Shown piece by piece: positions 1-18,611 of a DNA stretch of 64,000 bases. Numbering within the stretch: position 1 is the first letter of the stretch; the number at the start of each line of letters is the position of its first letter. Source of the DNA: Setaria digitata (lineage: Eukaryota > Nematoda > Chromadorea > Rhabditida > Setariidae); assembly GCA_003640385.1 (NCBI GenBank), contig RCAB01000040.1, forward strand, positions 186,001 through 250,000, read 5' to 3'. The notes under the pieces were generated by a model, which made no database searches, was not told the DNA's origin, and worked only from the letters and a program-made list of their open reading frames with translations. Position numbers and translations under genes: made by a program.

Positions 1-760
1 TGAAATATAAGTTCTAAGGATTCAACTATAATTGACTATACCAGTTTTTTTTAATGAAGCTTTCGTAAATTCGGGAAGGCGTCATTTTTTTTAAAATTAT
101 ATCAACTTGACTTAATCGAATTACTTGTATTCTCAGTGCAGTTTTATCGAAAATTTTCAATTCTGGAAAATTCACTATGAATTACTGATGCTAAAGAGTC
201 TGTATCATTTACTTCGAACGTAGAAAAAGACAAATATAAAAGTCATTACAGAATCAGACAAGACATTTCCTTTTTCTAATAAGACCAGTGTAGAAGGAAA
301 CACGAATATATTGAACTCTGAACACAGACAACCGATTCAAGTGTCTTCGGAAATTGTTTCAAAGTACCGTTTTTATTTTTCCACTGTTTTGATCAGTATG
401 TGTTTCAAATGTTTTATTTTCATTCATTTTCTATTGCTTTCTTTTTTACCCACTTCAGTTGTTGCATATTTTTTTCTACCGTTTTGTTCCAACAACAAGA
501 TTTCTAAAAGGTTGTTACTAAAGGAAATGTGGACAAACTCTGTAAATTCAGCTATCTACAGATCATCTTTGCCTCATGATCTCTGCTGAGTTAGGAATTG
601 TTATCCAAGCATATTTAATTCAGTTTGTGAGATTGAATCGCGCTCTTTAATGTATTACAGTAGTATATTTAGATTGGAACCTGTACAACGTTTAAAATAC
701 TTTGTTCTTACAAACATATTTGTTTCCTTTTACTTTTTATCAAATTTCTGGTCCAGTAAT
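1..760. other. Region upstream of the forkhead gene
   Basis: No convincing coding exon is visible here. The few open frames are rich in Phe, Ser and Leu and lack matching splice sites. FoxK proteins usually carry an FHA domain N-terminal to the forkhead domain; nothing resembling one is present, so any such exon lies outside the window or is absent. A T-rich stretch ending in ctggtccag at about 757 looks like a splice acceptor four bases before an ATG. Confidence 0.5.
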
Positions 761-7274
<6,514 letters not shown>

Positions 7275-7317
7275 AGGTATTTCCATTAACCTAATTTTGG
7301 TAATTTAGCTGGGTTTT

Positions 7318-7323
7318 AATAAA
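7318..7323 (+). promoter_or_regulatory. AATAAA polyadenylation signal of the forkhead gene
   Basis: A canonical AATAAA begins 44 bases after the TAA stop of the long forkhead reading frame, a spacing expected for a short nematode 3' UTR. Confidence 0.6.
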
Positions 7324-10300
7324 TTTATGACTCCAAAATTTCCCGGGCTTATGAGAATGATAACTTCAGCTGTTATGGCTATGAGATACTGTATATATAT
7401 TTCTGTATGTCCCTGTCTTACCTTCGGGAGTTGAATCACGAAGTCCCTGGAATATTCCTCTTGATATTTGGGTGTTAAGATGCTTATATTAATCTTACCT
7501 GTGAGATTTTGAGGTCCTACATCCATTAAGAGGTATGTACACTTTACTTTTATTATTTACTTCTGGCTAATTATTTGAGAAACCTAAAGATTGGTAGACC
7601 TAGGAATATATTCATCTAGATGGACAGATGAGAGCATGCACTATTGAGGAATTAGGAAATTCCATGGCTTGTTCATTTTTATTATTTAGGTGGTAGGTGG
7701 TGCTGGGCTGCACTAAGTAGCCAATGTCGATTTCGCGTTGGAGTCTTGGTTATAAAGTTACAAGGGCAGCATAATTTTTAGAATCACCACCATCCTTGCT
7801 TTTTTTTGTTATTGTTGTTTCTTTCAAAATTTTCCTTTAAACTTTAATTTATGTAATCGTTTTCTCTCTCCGTTGCCTTCTCTTTCCCTCTATACATCTG
7901 TTCATTCAAGAAAAACTATCTTCACTTTTTTTTTATAACATTTGGTGATAATTTTGAAAATTTATCTTAAACCTCAAAAAAATGTTGAAGTGTTGGCATC
8001 ATCATCTACCTTTACTGTTATGCTCCTTATTTCATTTGTACACTAATACTGATAATGCAATGTAACGCGAAATAGCATTTTATGAGTGAAGGGATGAGTT
8101 ATAATCCTGACTGTGTTAAAAAATTGTTGTGGCAAGAACTTTACTTTGCAGCGGGTTCACACTGTGCAGAATTGTTTGTTTGTTTCTTTGTTGTGGTGTA
8201 CTACGGGACGTTTGTGCCTGCTTTGCGGTATTAATAGGTAACTAGCGTCTTGTGAATATGTTTCAAATGATAATATATGTATTTTGCATAACCACACACT
8301 CAATTTTAGGGTGAAATTTGTTATTTTGAAGTTTTTTTTTTTTTTCTCCATTCATTTTAGCGGTGCATTGCAGATCCGTTCTGTTATGCTATGGAAGATT
8401 GAAATGCTGCACTATTTTTATCGAAATTTGACCTCGTTTTTCCGTTAAATATATTTTTCTGTCTTCGTTTTGTTAGCGTTAGTTATTTATCGTTTTTCGT
8501 AAAATTTTCTGGTTCCTTTCACGATATCCATGTTCTTTAAATCTAGGAAGGGTGTCAATGGTGCATGAAAAAATTCAGGGTGTCGTAGAATCACATCCAC
8601 CCTTTCTGGATGGATTTATGGTAATGTACACCTCCTTATGCTTGATATTGCGAAATGAAAACGGAGAAGGGGTTTGAAAAAGGCATGTTACGAAAAACGT
8701 TGGGGATTTGGTGTTTTGCAGGATAGGGTAGACGAACTTGTTTCTCTGGAATTCTGCAAATACAGATCGTTCGCCTTTGTTGTGTTTGACCTCAAAATTA
8801 GATAAAGATTTTTTTGATGTGAATTTACTTTACAAATATACTCCCGCAGATCCCGGGGAAAAGAAATATTCTCCAGAAATAAGATCTATCCAACTTGTCC
8901 AATAATCTTAGTTTTGCCCTGTTGTCATTTTCCTGCTTCAGTGTGCTTCCGAAATAAAGTGTGATTTGCACGCGCGAACAAACTCTTCTCATCAATGAAA
9001 AAGTTTACCCGCGTCAAAGGAACCTCGTGACTTCAATTTGATTGTACAATTTGAAGGAAAAAAAAAAAAAAAACAAAACGAATGAAAATGGGATGAAAAG
9101 AAAGGGTGAATGAAATACACAACGTGAAGCAAAGCTATCATCCCCCAATAAGCGCATTTCACAAAAATATAGTGAAATTACGAGGAAAAAAAAGGAAACA
9201 ATTCATATGTGACGTGTATGGATGAGCGGATTAATCGGTGACCGGCTACCCTTAGTTTACTGTTCACTGCATTTGCCACGCAACGGAAACCTTCGTAAAT
9301 GAATGTAATCTGAAGGATTCCCAACATTAGTCACCGTCCATTTAACCCCACGGTGTGAACTATCAGTATCTTTCTTGATCGCGAAAGTCACTAAGTTTCC
9401 GTAATTTTGCCGGGGAATTGAAACACCTTCAAAGAAGCAACTGTCTCTCAGTAATTTCAAAAATCAAAATAATAGCAGCAAGTTCAACCAACAACAAATA
9501 TTAAAATTATAAGAATAAATAGAAAAACACTACAACATATTCTAATGTTACAATATTTCGAAGTGACCATCGGACTCCACTGTTCTTCAGTCATAGAATA
9601 TGAAAAAAAAAAAAAAAAGGAACTTTGCAGTACTTCTGTTATAATATATCGAAGCGACCACTGAATCCAAAATTTTTTTAACCACTGGAAAGTTCTTCAA
9701 TGGATAAAACTTACACATCAGAGGTAGCAACTGCTCAGAACACCGAATGACTAACATTCAGTGAATAGGTGTACCGTGTTCGATTTCATGAACTCAGTAA
9801 TGAGAACTTGACCCGAAAATCCCGGAGGAAACAAATATTGATGATTAATGAAAAAGAAAGCAACGAAGAAATGAAATCTAACTGATGAACAAAAATTTAA
9901 ATAAAGTATCAAAATAACGACAACAACTGATTTCCTTTTTCGTTCCGGAAACATATGGACCAATGATAATGGACAAAAGACATGTATCCCCGTGAAAACG
10001 ACAATTTTTCAAAATGAAAGAAATTCCACAACATTTGCTTAATTCGACATTTCTTCCTCATAATTAGCCTAGCGAGATGATTTCAGCCAAAGAAAAAAAA
10101 TCATGCACCAAATGCTAAAAATTTTCACAAGGTGGATTTTTAGAGGATGATTTTTTTTTTTTTTAATTTCAGTTTGCAATTTAAAAGATAATCTTTGTTC
10201 CCATGATAAATTAAAGTCAAAAACGCTGGGAGTTATCTCGCTGACAACAACATATATATTACTGCGGAGAAAACAAGTGGGAAGTACAGATTGAAGCAAA

Positions 10301-10355
10301 CCATCTCACTATCAAAGTGAAAGAAACTGCACAGTTGTAATAATTAGCATACGGT

Positions 10356-10560
10356 TGTACCAGTAGTAGTAAAAATAATAATAATAGTAGTAGTAGTATT
10401 AGTGGCATAGTTGTAGTGGTAATATTGTACTAGCAGTATAGTAGTAATAGTAGCAGTAGTCAGTAGTATTAGTAGTAGTAACAGAAATGGCAGCAGTAGC
10501 AGCGCCTACTAGTGGTAGTAGTTGTTGCGGCTATTATTGTAGCAATAATGGAAGGAATAA
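10356..10560. repeat. Degenerate AGT/GTA trinucleotide repeat
   Basis: About 200 bases of imperfect agt, gta, agc and aat triplets occur in the intergenic region. In composition they resemble the serine-coding repeat of the forkhead gene 8 kb away, but here no splice sites frame the tract and it is interrupted by stops in several frames. Confidence 0.75.
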
Positions 10561-10986
10561 TACCAGTAACAGATAACTGTCTAAATTTAATAACCTGAGT
10601 TGAGGACGCACACAGAATACAATCGTGAGACCCGTTTGATTCTCAATATGTTCTGTTCTATGTTTCACTAGGGAGACAAACATGGGAAAAAAAGATTAAA
10701 AAGTTAAGACTTCACGAAAGGATCTTGAGTAATAGAAGGAAGTGCAATTCCCAAAGGAAAATCAACTTTGAATTTACTAAAAATTAAAAGACAAACTACT
10801 GGTACCACCAATAGCTAAACAAAGAGAAATTACGCAGCCCAAAATTCTTCTCGAAAGCTTCCGTTATTTTTTCAGCCTTAATCTTAGTCAGGAGAACAAT
10901 TCATTTTAGCAGTGGTGGTGCAACAACTGTACCAAAAACAGAGCTAAAATGATTTAGATGGGACAAAACCAAAGAAAGAACATAAA

Positions 10987-13900
10987 TCATAAGCCAACAA
11001 TAATCAGCTGATCGATCAAATCATCTGCAGGACCAAATATGTGTGATATGTCGAAAGTACGCTTCAAGTATGAGGCAACACGCTGCAAGTTAAGTCATGT
11101 TAAAGAAGCATAAATTGAAATTCATCCATTTAACTCTAAATTTGAAGACTTAAGCTTAAGAAAAACTTAGACTCCAGCCGCGTACAAATATTTCTCCATC
11201 CTCTCCATATGAGATATACTGAAAAATCTGAAAGGAAGACATGCAAAAGACTAGTCCTGGAAATCCTCGCAATAACTAAAGTGATGCAAACAGTACTAAA
11301 AAAAAATTCCTTCTAGCAATTTCTATTGAAAAGCTTGAGGTTTAAAAAAGGAAAAGAAAAAAGTTTTGCAGTTTTTTCTTGATTCCTTAGTTATTTTCCG
11401 GAGAAATATCGAGAAAAACATTTAAATTATTTAGATAAACAAAGTGAACTGTGAAATATCTTAAAGTTCTTATTAAATATGGGTCAAATTAAAAGGAAGC
11501 TTGCACGCATCACTGTTTAAATGGTAAAAGGAAACTAACGATAAGAGTAGATGTCATCATGAGCATGTTAGAATAAAGCTCAGTAGCTTGCCGTCCTACA
11601 CGATCTCGAATGATCTGGGCATATAGATAATTCAAAAGTCTTGTTCTTTCCATTCCAACAGTCGCCCTTCCTCTTACAGACAATCCATCAGCATCTGTAA
11701 CAAAAGTATCCCATGTAAGGTTTGGAAGTTATCCTCTCCAAAACATTCCGCCTAATTCATTTACAATTTCTTGATGAATAATATGACAGACATCTAAATA
11801 TGAAACAAGATGAAGTGTCCAGTCTTCACTACACCATATGGGAAAGAGTAATGAAACGATCTTAGCCTTTTAATTCTAAGTTTCGGACAATGCATCAAGC
11901 TCCGATACCTTCTTGGCAAAAGCCGATATTACGTCCTGAAAATCCATATACCTTTATATCAAAATACTGATTAAAATAAAAAAATTGGACTGAACACTAA
12001 CCCGGATTGAAAAACAGCATAATTTTGTACAAGACCATATGACTTTCAGAAAGCCTTAACCGCAAAATTTGCTGACATACTCCATCAATGAGAAGTGCAT
12101 TTATAGGCAAGACTTTCTTCCTGGAATTATATTTGTGTCAGGACAGAATGACACAAATCGTTCTAAATGAACAGTTTTATGTTTTGATATTTTCCACTTT
12201 TATTTCTACCAAGTCATAGAGAAAAGCCACAAACTTTGAAAAAAAAAAAAAAAAAACATTCCTACCCACTACTGAATGTATTACATCCATCTACATCTTC
12301 TCTTTCCAGAAAACGTCCATCTGGATACCATAACCGCTCAACCTTCACAACTTCATCAACTGGGCCATTTAGATCAGCTGATAATCCTGCAATTATTATT
12401 TACACAACATGCAATATGCAGTTTTCTCTTCTAAGTAATATCTGTTGCCGGATGTAATAGTCCATAATGCACAACCATTAACATTATATAAAAATGATTT
12501 AATGGTAAAAAGATAGAGTAAAATTCAATTTCATAGATGGTAAATGTTCCTACTACCTATAAAATCATAAATTAAACTCCATTCTTCAAAATCTTAAAAT
12601 ATAATATATACCGGGTGAAAATCCACTCCTTTTGAAACTTATATGCAGAAAAGCAGTAATTTTTACACTTAAATCAAATTTATTTAACAAAGCATATAAA
12701 AAAGACATTACTTGTACTCGACATTGGTGTTGATGTTAACAAACTTCCCAATGAACTGTGCAAGGGCTGATTTTTCTCGTATTTGCATGAATAATATGCT
12801 AGTTGAATGAGAGGATAAACAGGTGCAAATGCCTTAATCAAAGCCAGCTGCAAATCATTCAACATAATTGAAATTCTTTTAACAAGAATTGCTTCCCAGC
12901 AAAATTTCAAGCATAAAACTCGAAATTTGATATTATTTAACTGCGTAAATCACCTTATCATTCAGTAGTAGTTGTCTCATTTGTGGAATACATTTTGCCC
13001 ATTCAATCATCAATGTTAAATCTTTAACAAACCAAGAACGCATATTTCCACGATCGCAAGGTATCGGAGTTGTAACAGGTTGCTGCAACTTGTCAGTATC
13101 TATTAAATTGCGATTCCCTTTTGAGTAATGTTGCTACTATTCTTTGTACGCAAAGTTTCCACGCAATCCAAGCACAAAGAAAGACCTCTCGAATGTTTTC
13201 CAAAAAAAAAAAACACTTTCTGATAGAATTTAGATACTCACCACTGGAACTGTATAGGCCGAAAGCCAAGCTTCATCATCTAGAAGTCGCCTGTCGTACA
13301 TGCATGATGCAGCCGAAGTATGAGGAGGAAACTTATTCGAATAACGGACACCATCCAGTTTATGCTCCAAACTTAATAGATCGGAAAGTAAACCAGCCAT
13401 CTCCGTCTGAAACAAACTGATATAATTAAAAGGTTTTTCTTCAAAGATTAAAATTAGGGTATTTCCTTTTTCCACAACAGCCACAATTAATTATGATAAA
13501 ACAACAACCAGAATTTGAATTGATAAATTGCTCGAAAAGGATCGCAAAACCTCCTTCAGAGTTGTATTCAATGCTTTTAATTGTAAAACTGATAATAAAA
13601 GCTGTCGAACTAACTTGCACATCCTGGATATCATGATCGAGATATGGCCCATTACTAGCAGGTCCCAAACTTTGTCCAGCAAAGCTCGACGATGGACTTG
13701 CAATTGCATCATCTGGGGAACTGAACAAATAACTGTGCAAGTAAAAAATACAAATTCGATAAAGTCTTCGAAATTAAATCTATGATTGAAATACTAAAGT
13801 TAGGTTCTGGGAAACAAAAACCATACAGAGTACTTTGCGGACTGTTTTCCCCCTCTTCCCTCACTGGTTTCCCATTGAAAACATCTCTCCCATTACATGG

Positions 13901-15685
13901 TTTTTCATCTTTCATCTTTTTTGAACGTTTGGTGTAACGAATCTTGTCCCTATCGTGCTGGATTGCTGCAAATGATTAAATCTCTGAGGAAATCTCTTTC
14001 CTATCACCACATGCAAAATCAAAGATAGAACTTCATAAATCACATTTGCATTCCGAACACCATCAGTGTAGATTGACATTCGTCCAACGACAGACAAATA
14101 CAGTAACAAGCGTTAGATCTTACTTAAAATTCGATCAACTTATCCTTTAAAATGCAAGGATGTTCTGTTTTTGTACCTACAAAGACCAAACAGTAGAAAT
14201 TGCACAGGGCCTCAACTAATGAAAAAACCAAGACTTGAATAAGAGCTAAAATATTAGCATGATTTAAGTCACAGCTATTGCTGACCATTTGGATCCATTC
14301 CCATTTCGAAACATTTTTTCAAACGACAACTTCGACAACCACATCGTACGGCTACAAAACAGTCACGTTATTTCATATATATGTTCAAATGAACAATATC
14401 TTTCATTAAGGCATGAAAAAACTGTCTGTATGAAATGTAAAACATATGACATATTTCATCTTCGAACAGAACCGTCTTTTTTTTAAACACAGTTTGGTTG
14501 GATATTATTGATCAGCTAAGTTATTAAGAACATACATTTATCAACGATGCAATCGTCTGAAAACTGACACTGGAAGGCCTGTTTGTTCTGGAAATATAGT
14601 TTCACATTATCTTTGAATTACTATAAAGCTGCTTAGACATAAAAGAATAAAACAATGGAAAATCCATGAAAACTTAACAGAAGTGGACTTTTGTAAACTG
14701 CACGAGAATTATATTAAGGAAACAGTGAGCTAACCTTTTCTTTATTTTGTTAAATTGAAATTTTCAAAAGAGAAAAAGGAAATTTACCACAAGTGCACGC
14801 CGAAAGAATGTTTTACAGCCGTTGCAACTAGCAACCGAATAATGTATACCGCTGGCTAAATCCGAGCAAACAACACACAGCGTACCTTCCGGAATTTTTT
14901 CTCGTCCTGAAAAGAAAAATTAATTAAAACTTCCGCAGTCTGAATTCCTATATCAAACACATTCCAAGTTTTGAAATTCTGTCCCCTTTAAAAGAATGTC
15001 GGGAGAACAACAACTTTCATCTTTATTATTTTTTATTATCAAATAAATTTTCTATAAAGCTAACGTCCATTAATGTTCAAAAAAAAAAAAAACTTTGCAA
15101 ATATGTGTAAGAGTGCTTTATATGATATACACAAGAAAAACTTGGAATAGTGTCGGATAGACAGTAAATAATGGAACTTTGAATATTTTGACAAGATCCT
15201 ATTATTCCAAATGACTATTAATGAATAATAAAGGAAAATCACTACATTCTTTCTCGCTATTTTCCACATTTTTGCTTTTAATACAGATCCAACAGCAACA
15301 CTATTACTGCATGTTTCTCGAACTGTATTATATTGAATGAACTTACAGTAGAACTTTAAAGCATCACCTCTAGAGGGAATGGGTTAGTGTTACGAATAAT
15401 TATGGCAATTTGGGAACCAATATAAGATAATGGAAATGTTTAGGAATATTGGCACGATCTGAATAAAACGATGTTTGGATAACTAGAAACAATGTCTCGG
15501 AAAGCGAAAATCATGAAAACGCACTTTTACGATTCAAGAGGAGATGAAGATAAAAAAGACTGAATCATAACGTCACAGATATCGTAAAAGGCATACTATA
15601 ATACTATTACTCGTAAAAGATGATCTACCGACCGGTCATAGACCAGAAATTTACGGAAATTTTAAAACTTACTGTTATTAGGCAT
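10987..15685 (-). CDS. HNF4-like nuclear hormone receptor
   Basis: Minus-strand exons: 15685-15673, 14906-14788, 14587-14536, 14351-14286, 13965-13827, 13732-13615, 13406-13242, 13082-12954, 12847-12712, 12386-12266, 12120-12002, 11694-11514, 11218-11173, 11082-10987; together 1500 nt, 499 aa. The first zinc finger reads [13 protein letters not shown] and then the P-box [10 protein letters not shown]. The second has CQFSDDC and [16 protein letters not shown], followed by the hinge [13 protein letters not shown]. The ligand-binding domain carries the signature [14 protein letters not shown], then LALIKAF and [14 protein letters not shown], as in HNF4-type receptors. CNGCKT is typical of the expanded nematode receptors. 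The C-terminus ends [10 protein letters not shown], with Gln where the AF-2 helix usually has Glu. It is predicted to be a ligand- or cofactor-regulated nuclear DNA-binding factor. The junction after 11514 is the weakest: a better-looking donor at 11539 breaks the frame. The short ATG exon fits in phase; an upstream ATG in the same exon is out of frame. Confidence 0.85.
11909..11935 (-). CDS. Putative 27-nt cassette exon in the receptor gene
   Basis: Inside the intron between the receptor exons ending at 12002 and starting at 11694, an attttcag acceptor is followed by 27 bases and the donor gtatcg. The length is divisible by three, no stop arises in the receptor phase, and inclusion would insert nine residues just after FFNP in the ligand-binding domain. 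It may be fortuitous; only splice signals support it. Confidence 0.3.
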
Positions 15686-18367
15686 ATCGGCAAGGAAGAT
15701 GCAGAAGCTTGACGAAAGATAAACATTGTAGAAGTGCTAGAAAAATGCAGGATCTTTCGCCATTTTAGAAAAATTCCATCAAGACAAAGTGGTGAAATTC
15801 ATCAATATACCAAGTAACCTTGAAGTGTGTGTATAGTGTATACTGAAGGATAACAAGCAAGCGATAACAATGTACAACTGTGACTCTAACATGAATTAAG
15901 CACAAAAAGTCAAGAATAATATGATATTCTTCATTTAGTAAAATTCCCTTAAACAGAACAAACAGATGGATGAATTTCGCCATACTACAAAACAAAAGAA
16001 AAGAAAAAGTGATCTGTAAACGATGGATTTATCATTTCGATAACATGATTTGATCATATGTCAGGGTTATTCAAACCAATTCGTATGTCATTCCAGCTGC
16101 TTAGTTTCATTCACAAAAGTTTCTTTCAAATAACATATTTCTTTTCCTTTCTCTACATCTTTCCCATATCCTACATTTATGTAGCACGTGATATACTCTT
16201 CATCCCTACATATGTAGTACACGTACTTTCCACGCAAATCCTACATCCTTATCATACTCTAATGTAACATATATGCGACACTTCCTATCCCCTAGGTAGT
16301 ATACGTACTTTCCGTGAAAATAATAAGAAGTTCCACGAGACGGGAGGTCTCTTACACTAGTCAGTCAGGGCTGAGCTGAGAAAATAAGCAAGCAATAAAT
16401 CAAAATAACATTATGTGTTATAATTGTTGCTGTCGTTGTTGTTGTATCTTTTGTTTCTTCTTTTTTTTGTAAGTTTAGAGATTTTTAGAAATTTCAAAAA
16501 TTTACAAACTATAAGTTGAAGGAAAAAAAAATTGTCAGATGCCGTAATGACTGACGTGAAGAGCCGAGGAGGAGAGGAGAGCGTGGAAAGAGTGGAAAAG
16601 CCGGCGGGGAACAAGCCACTCCGGAAAGCTCGTCGCTTCCTGGATGGCCCACGGATCGATCAGACCGACTCCATTTTTCTGTCTCTCTCTTATTCTCTTC
16701 GTTCTCTTCCTCTCTCATTTTCTCTCTTTCTTTCTCTCTTTCTTGGTGTTGTTTTCTTCTACTGCAGTAGCGTTATTTCATCAATTTTCCGACATGATTT
16801 ATTTGACGTGATGTATGCTAGTTGACAATGTGAGGTCTTTACGCACGTGATTGGTGTATTAATACAATACGTAATAAATTTGCCTCGTGTAGATGAATGC
16901 AGTTTATGCATGCTGGGACAGTTTAATAGTTTGTAATAGTTGTAAGAAGCTCTAATATATCAGCACGTAAAATACTGGAAAAGTTGTTCCGCTCATTTTT
17001 AGGAATTAATTAAGGCCGATGGTCCTCGTTTAACAAAAGAGAAAGTTGGGAAGAAGAAGGATTCTCCGGCATAAGGTTTCAAGCTTGGATAAAAATTAAC
17101 TTTCTTGGATTCATGATAATGCGGAGGGATATTTCTATTACCTTCGGTTGATACTCTTGTTCTGAATCATCGAAACAGATCAGGAGGGTTTTCCTTTGGC
17201 GAAGAAAGAAAAAGCAAGCCCTTAATATCTTTTTCAACTTGAAGAATTCAACAACTTCCTTAAAAAGTTTGTAGATGGAGTCTTGAATCTTCACTTCTTA
17301 ATTGAAAAAGGTCACTGATTAGTAGAAGTAGAATACAATAAGCGCACGATAGACAATAGAAACTTTTGTAGGAATGAAGGGCGGGTAAAAGACAGGTATG
17401 GTTTGGACATTTGACATTCGATTCATTGATGCATAATTAAAAAGCCAGTTGACGTATTACAGATGTAGGATGAATTAGAACAATTTTTTTTTTTTAATGT
17501 AAGACAAAAATTTTCATTTGAAAAGTGATGGAAAGTTTAGAAGTTGTGTTACTAAGCGACAAATAAGAAGGATGGATGTTTTTATCGAAATAGACTTAAT
17601 GGAATGATGATGCTACACAGAAATTAGATGAGAGCATGAGAGCTTAATTTGGTGATAGTGTAAGAGGTTTGCAATTAGAATTTTCAAATGGATTGAAAAT
17701 TGTGAATGAAATTAACTAGCATTGGCGATTAGGTGAAAAGCATTCAAGACTTGAAACTAATCTTTATAATTACTTCCTCATCTTTTACCAGTCAACAATA
17801 TACTGGAATTAAACTGAAATTCATTTATAATGGAATAAATGATGGTACTAGTTGGAATAATTGGAAAGTATGACAGTTGATAACTATCAAGATTCAAAAT
17901 GATTGGCCAAAAAACACCTCATTTTGGTTCTGATTTCAGATAGAAAACCGTTTTATGTGTATGAGCATACTCAACTGTAAAGTAACTATCAAATTTCTTT
18001 TTTTTAAACGCATCAAATTTTACTTTAAAAAAATTTATTTTTATTTTAAAATCATACTTTTTTTTCTTTCTCCTCCTCCCTCTCTTCCATCCAGCTTTCC
18101 TAAAGTTCCATGGATATGTTACTTCTGATAAGCATCAAATAATTTACTTTGAAATATTTTCAAATTTAAGCAAATGTAACAAGCGATAGCTAAGCGAAGC
18201 AAACTTTGTTCATAATTTTTTTTGATTTTTACTAAATCATTCTTATATATAAATCCTGAATGGATGGATTCCAACCGATATTGTCTAAAAATTTGAAATA
18301 GTGAAGCCAAAAATCTGACCTATTTGTGGAGTGTAATTTGTGTTGTGTTTATACAATAAAAGCTTAC
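15686..18367. other. Receptor 5' region between alternative first exons
   Basis: I see no convincing coding exon. Features worth noting are three related motifs around atgtagYACGTR at 16167-16316, a patch of unusually high GC at about 16546-16680 followed by a TCTC-rich pyrimidine tract to about 16745, and then ordinary AT-rich sequence. The position just upstream of the short first exon (minus strand) would suit a promoter or 5' untranslated sequence. Confidence 0.4.
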
Positions 18368-18611
18368 TTCCATGTTTCTGTTTTTTGATAAATCGCTTCC
18401 CGTCCGTTTTAATATCATCCATTCTTTGATCACATTTGAATGGAATTTGAAGTAAAGTATTGGTTGTAGTGATGTCTTCATCAGTTGCACTCGGCTGTGG
18501 TACATTAACAGTTGTTGTGTAGAAAGGATCTGGGATTACTGTTGATGAATCCATGTAGGGTGGTGAAGCAAACTGCTTGAAGTCTGATGTATGCCTGATC
18601 ACTTCAATCAT
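18368..18611 (-). CDS. Putative alternative first exon of the nuclear receptor
   Basis: An ATG at 18611 preceded by an in-frame stop opens 81 codons ending at a good donor (gtaagc) in phase 1. The peptide begins MIEVIRHTSDFKQF, is rich in Ser, Thr and Pro, and ends in a basic KRFIKKQKHG stretch, as expected of a receptor A/B region. Phase 1 is exactly what the first zinc-finger exon at 14906 needs, so splicing to it would replace the four-residue MPNN start by about 80 residues. The coding character is convincing; the assignment to the receptor is inference from strand, phase and position. It could instead begin a different minus-strand transcript. Confidence 0.5.

Larger units (their letters stand above)
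7275..10986. other. Intergenic region between convergent forkhead and receptor genes
   Basis: This 3.7-kb region contains the forkhead 3' UTR on the left and the receptor 3' UTR on the right. It is mainly AT-rich low-complexity sequence. Two things stand out: a triplet-repeat patch at 10356-10560, and a minus-strand open frame at 9460-9257 whose composition looks more protein-like than its surroundings. I see no RNA gene or mobile element. Confidence 0.6.

Noticed and set aside
11881..11935. Long version of the intronic receptor segment read as [16 protein letters not shown]
   Set aside because: That frame does not match the phase of the exon ending at 12002; direct joining of 12002 to 11694 gives the expected FFNPDADGL.
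13441..13740. Minus-strand 99-codon frames as one long exon
   Set aside because: Only 13732-13615 fits the receptor by splice phase; the rest is intron read-through, and the overlapping frame starting MMQLQV does not join in phase.
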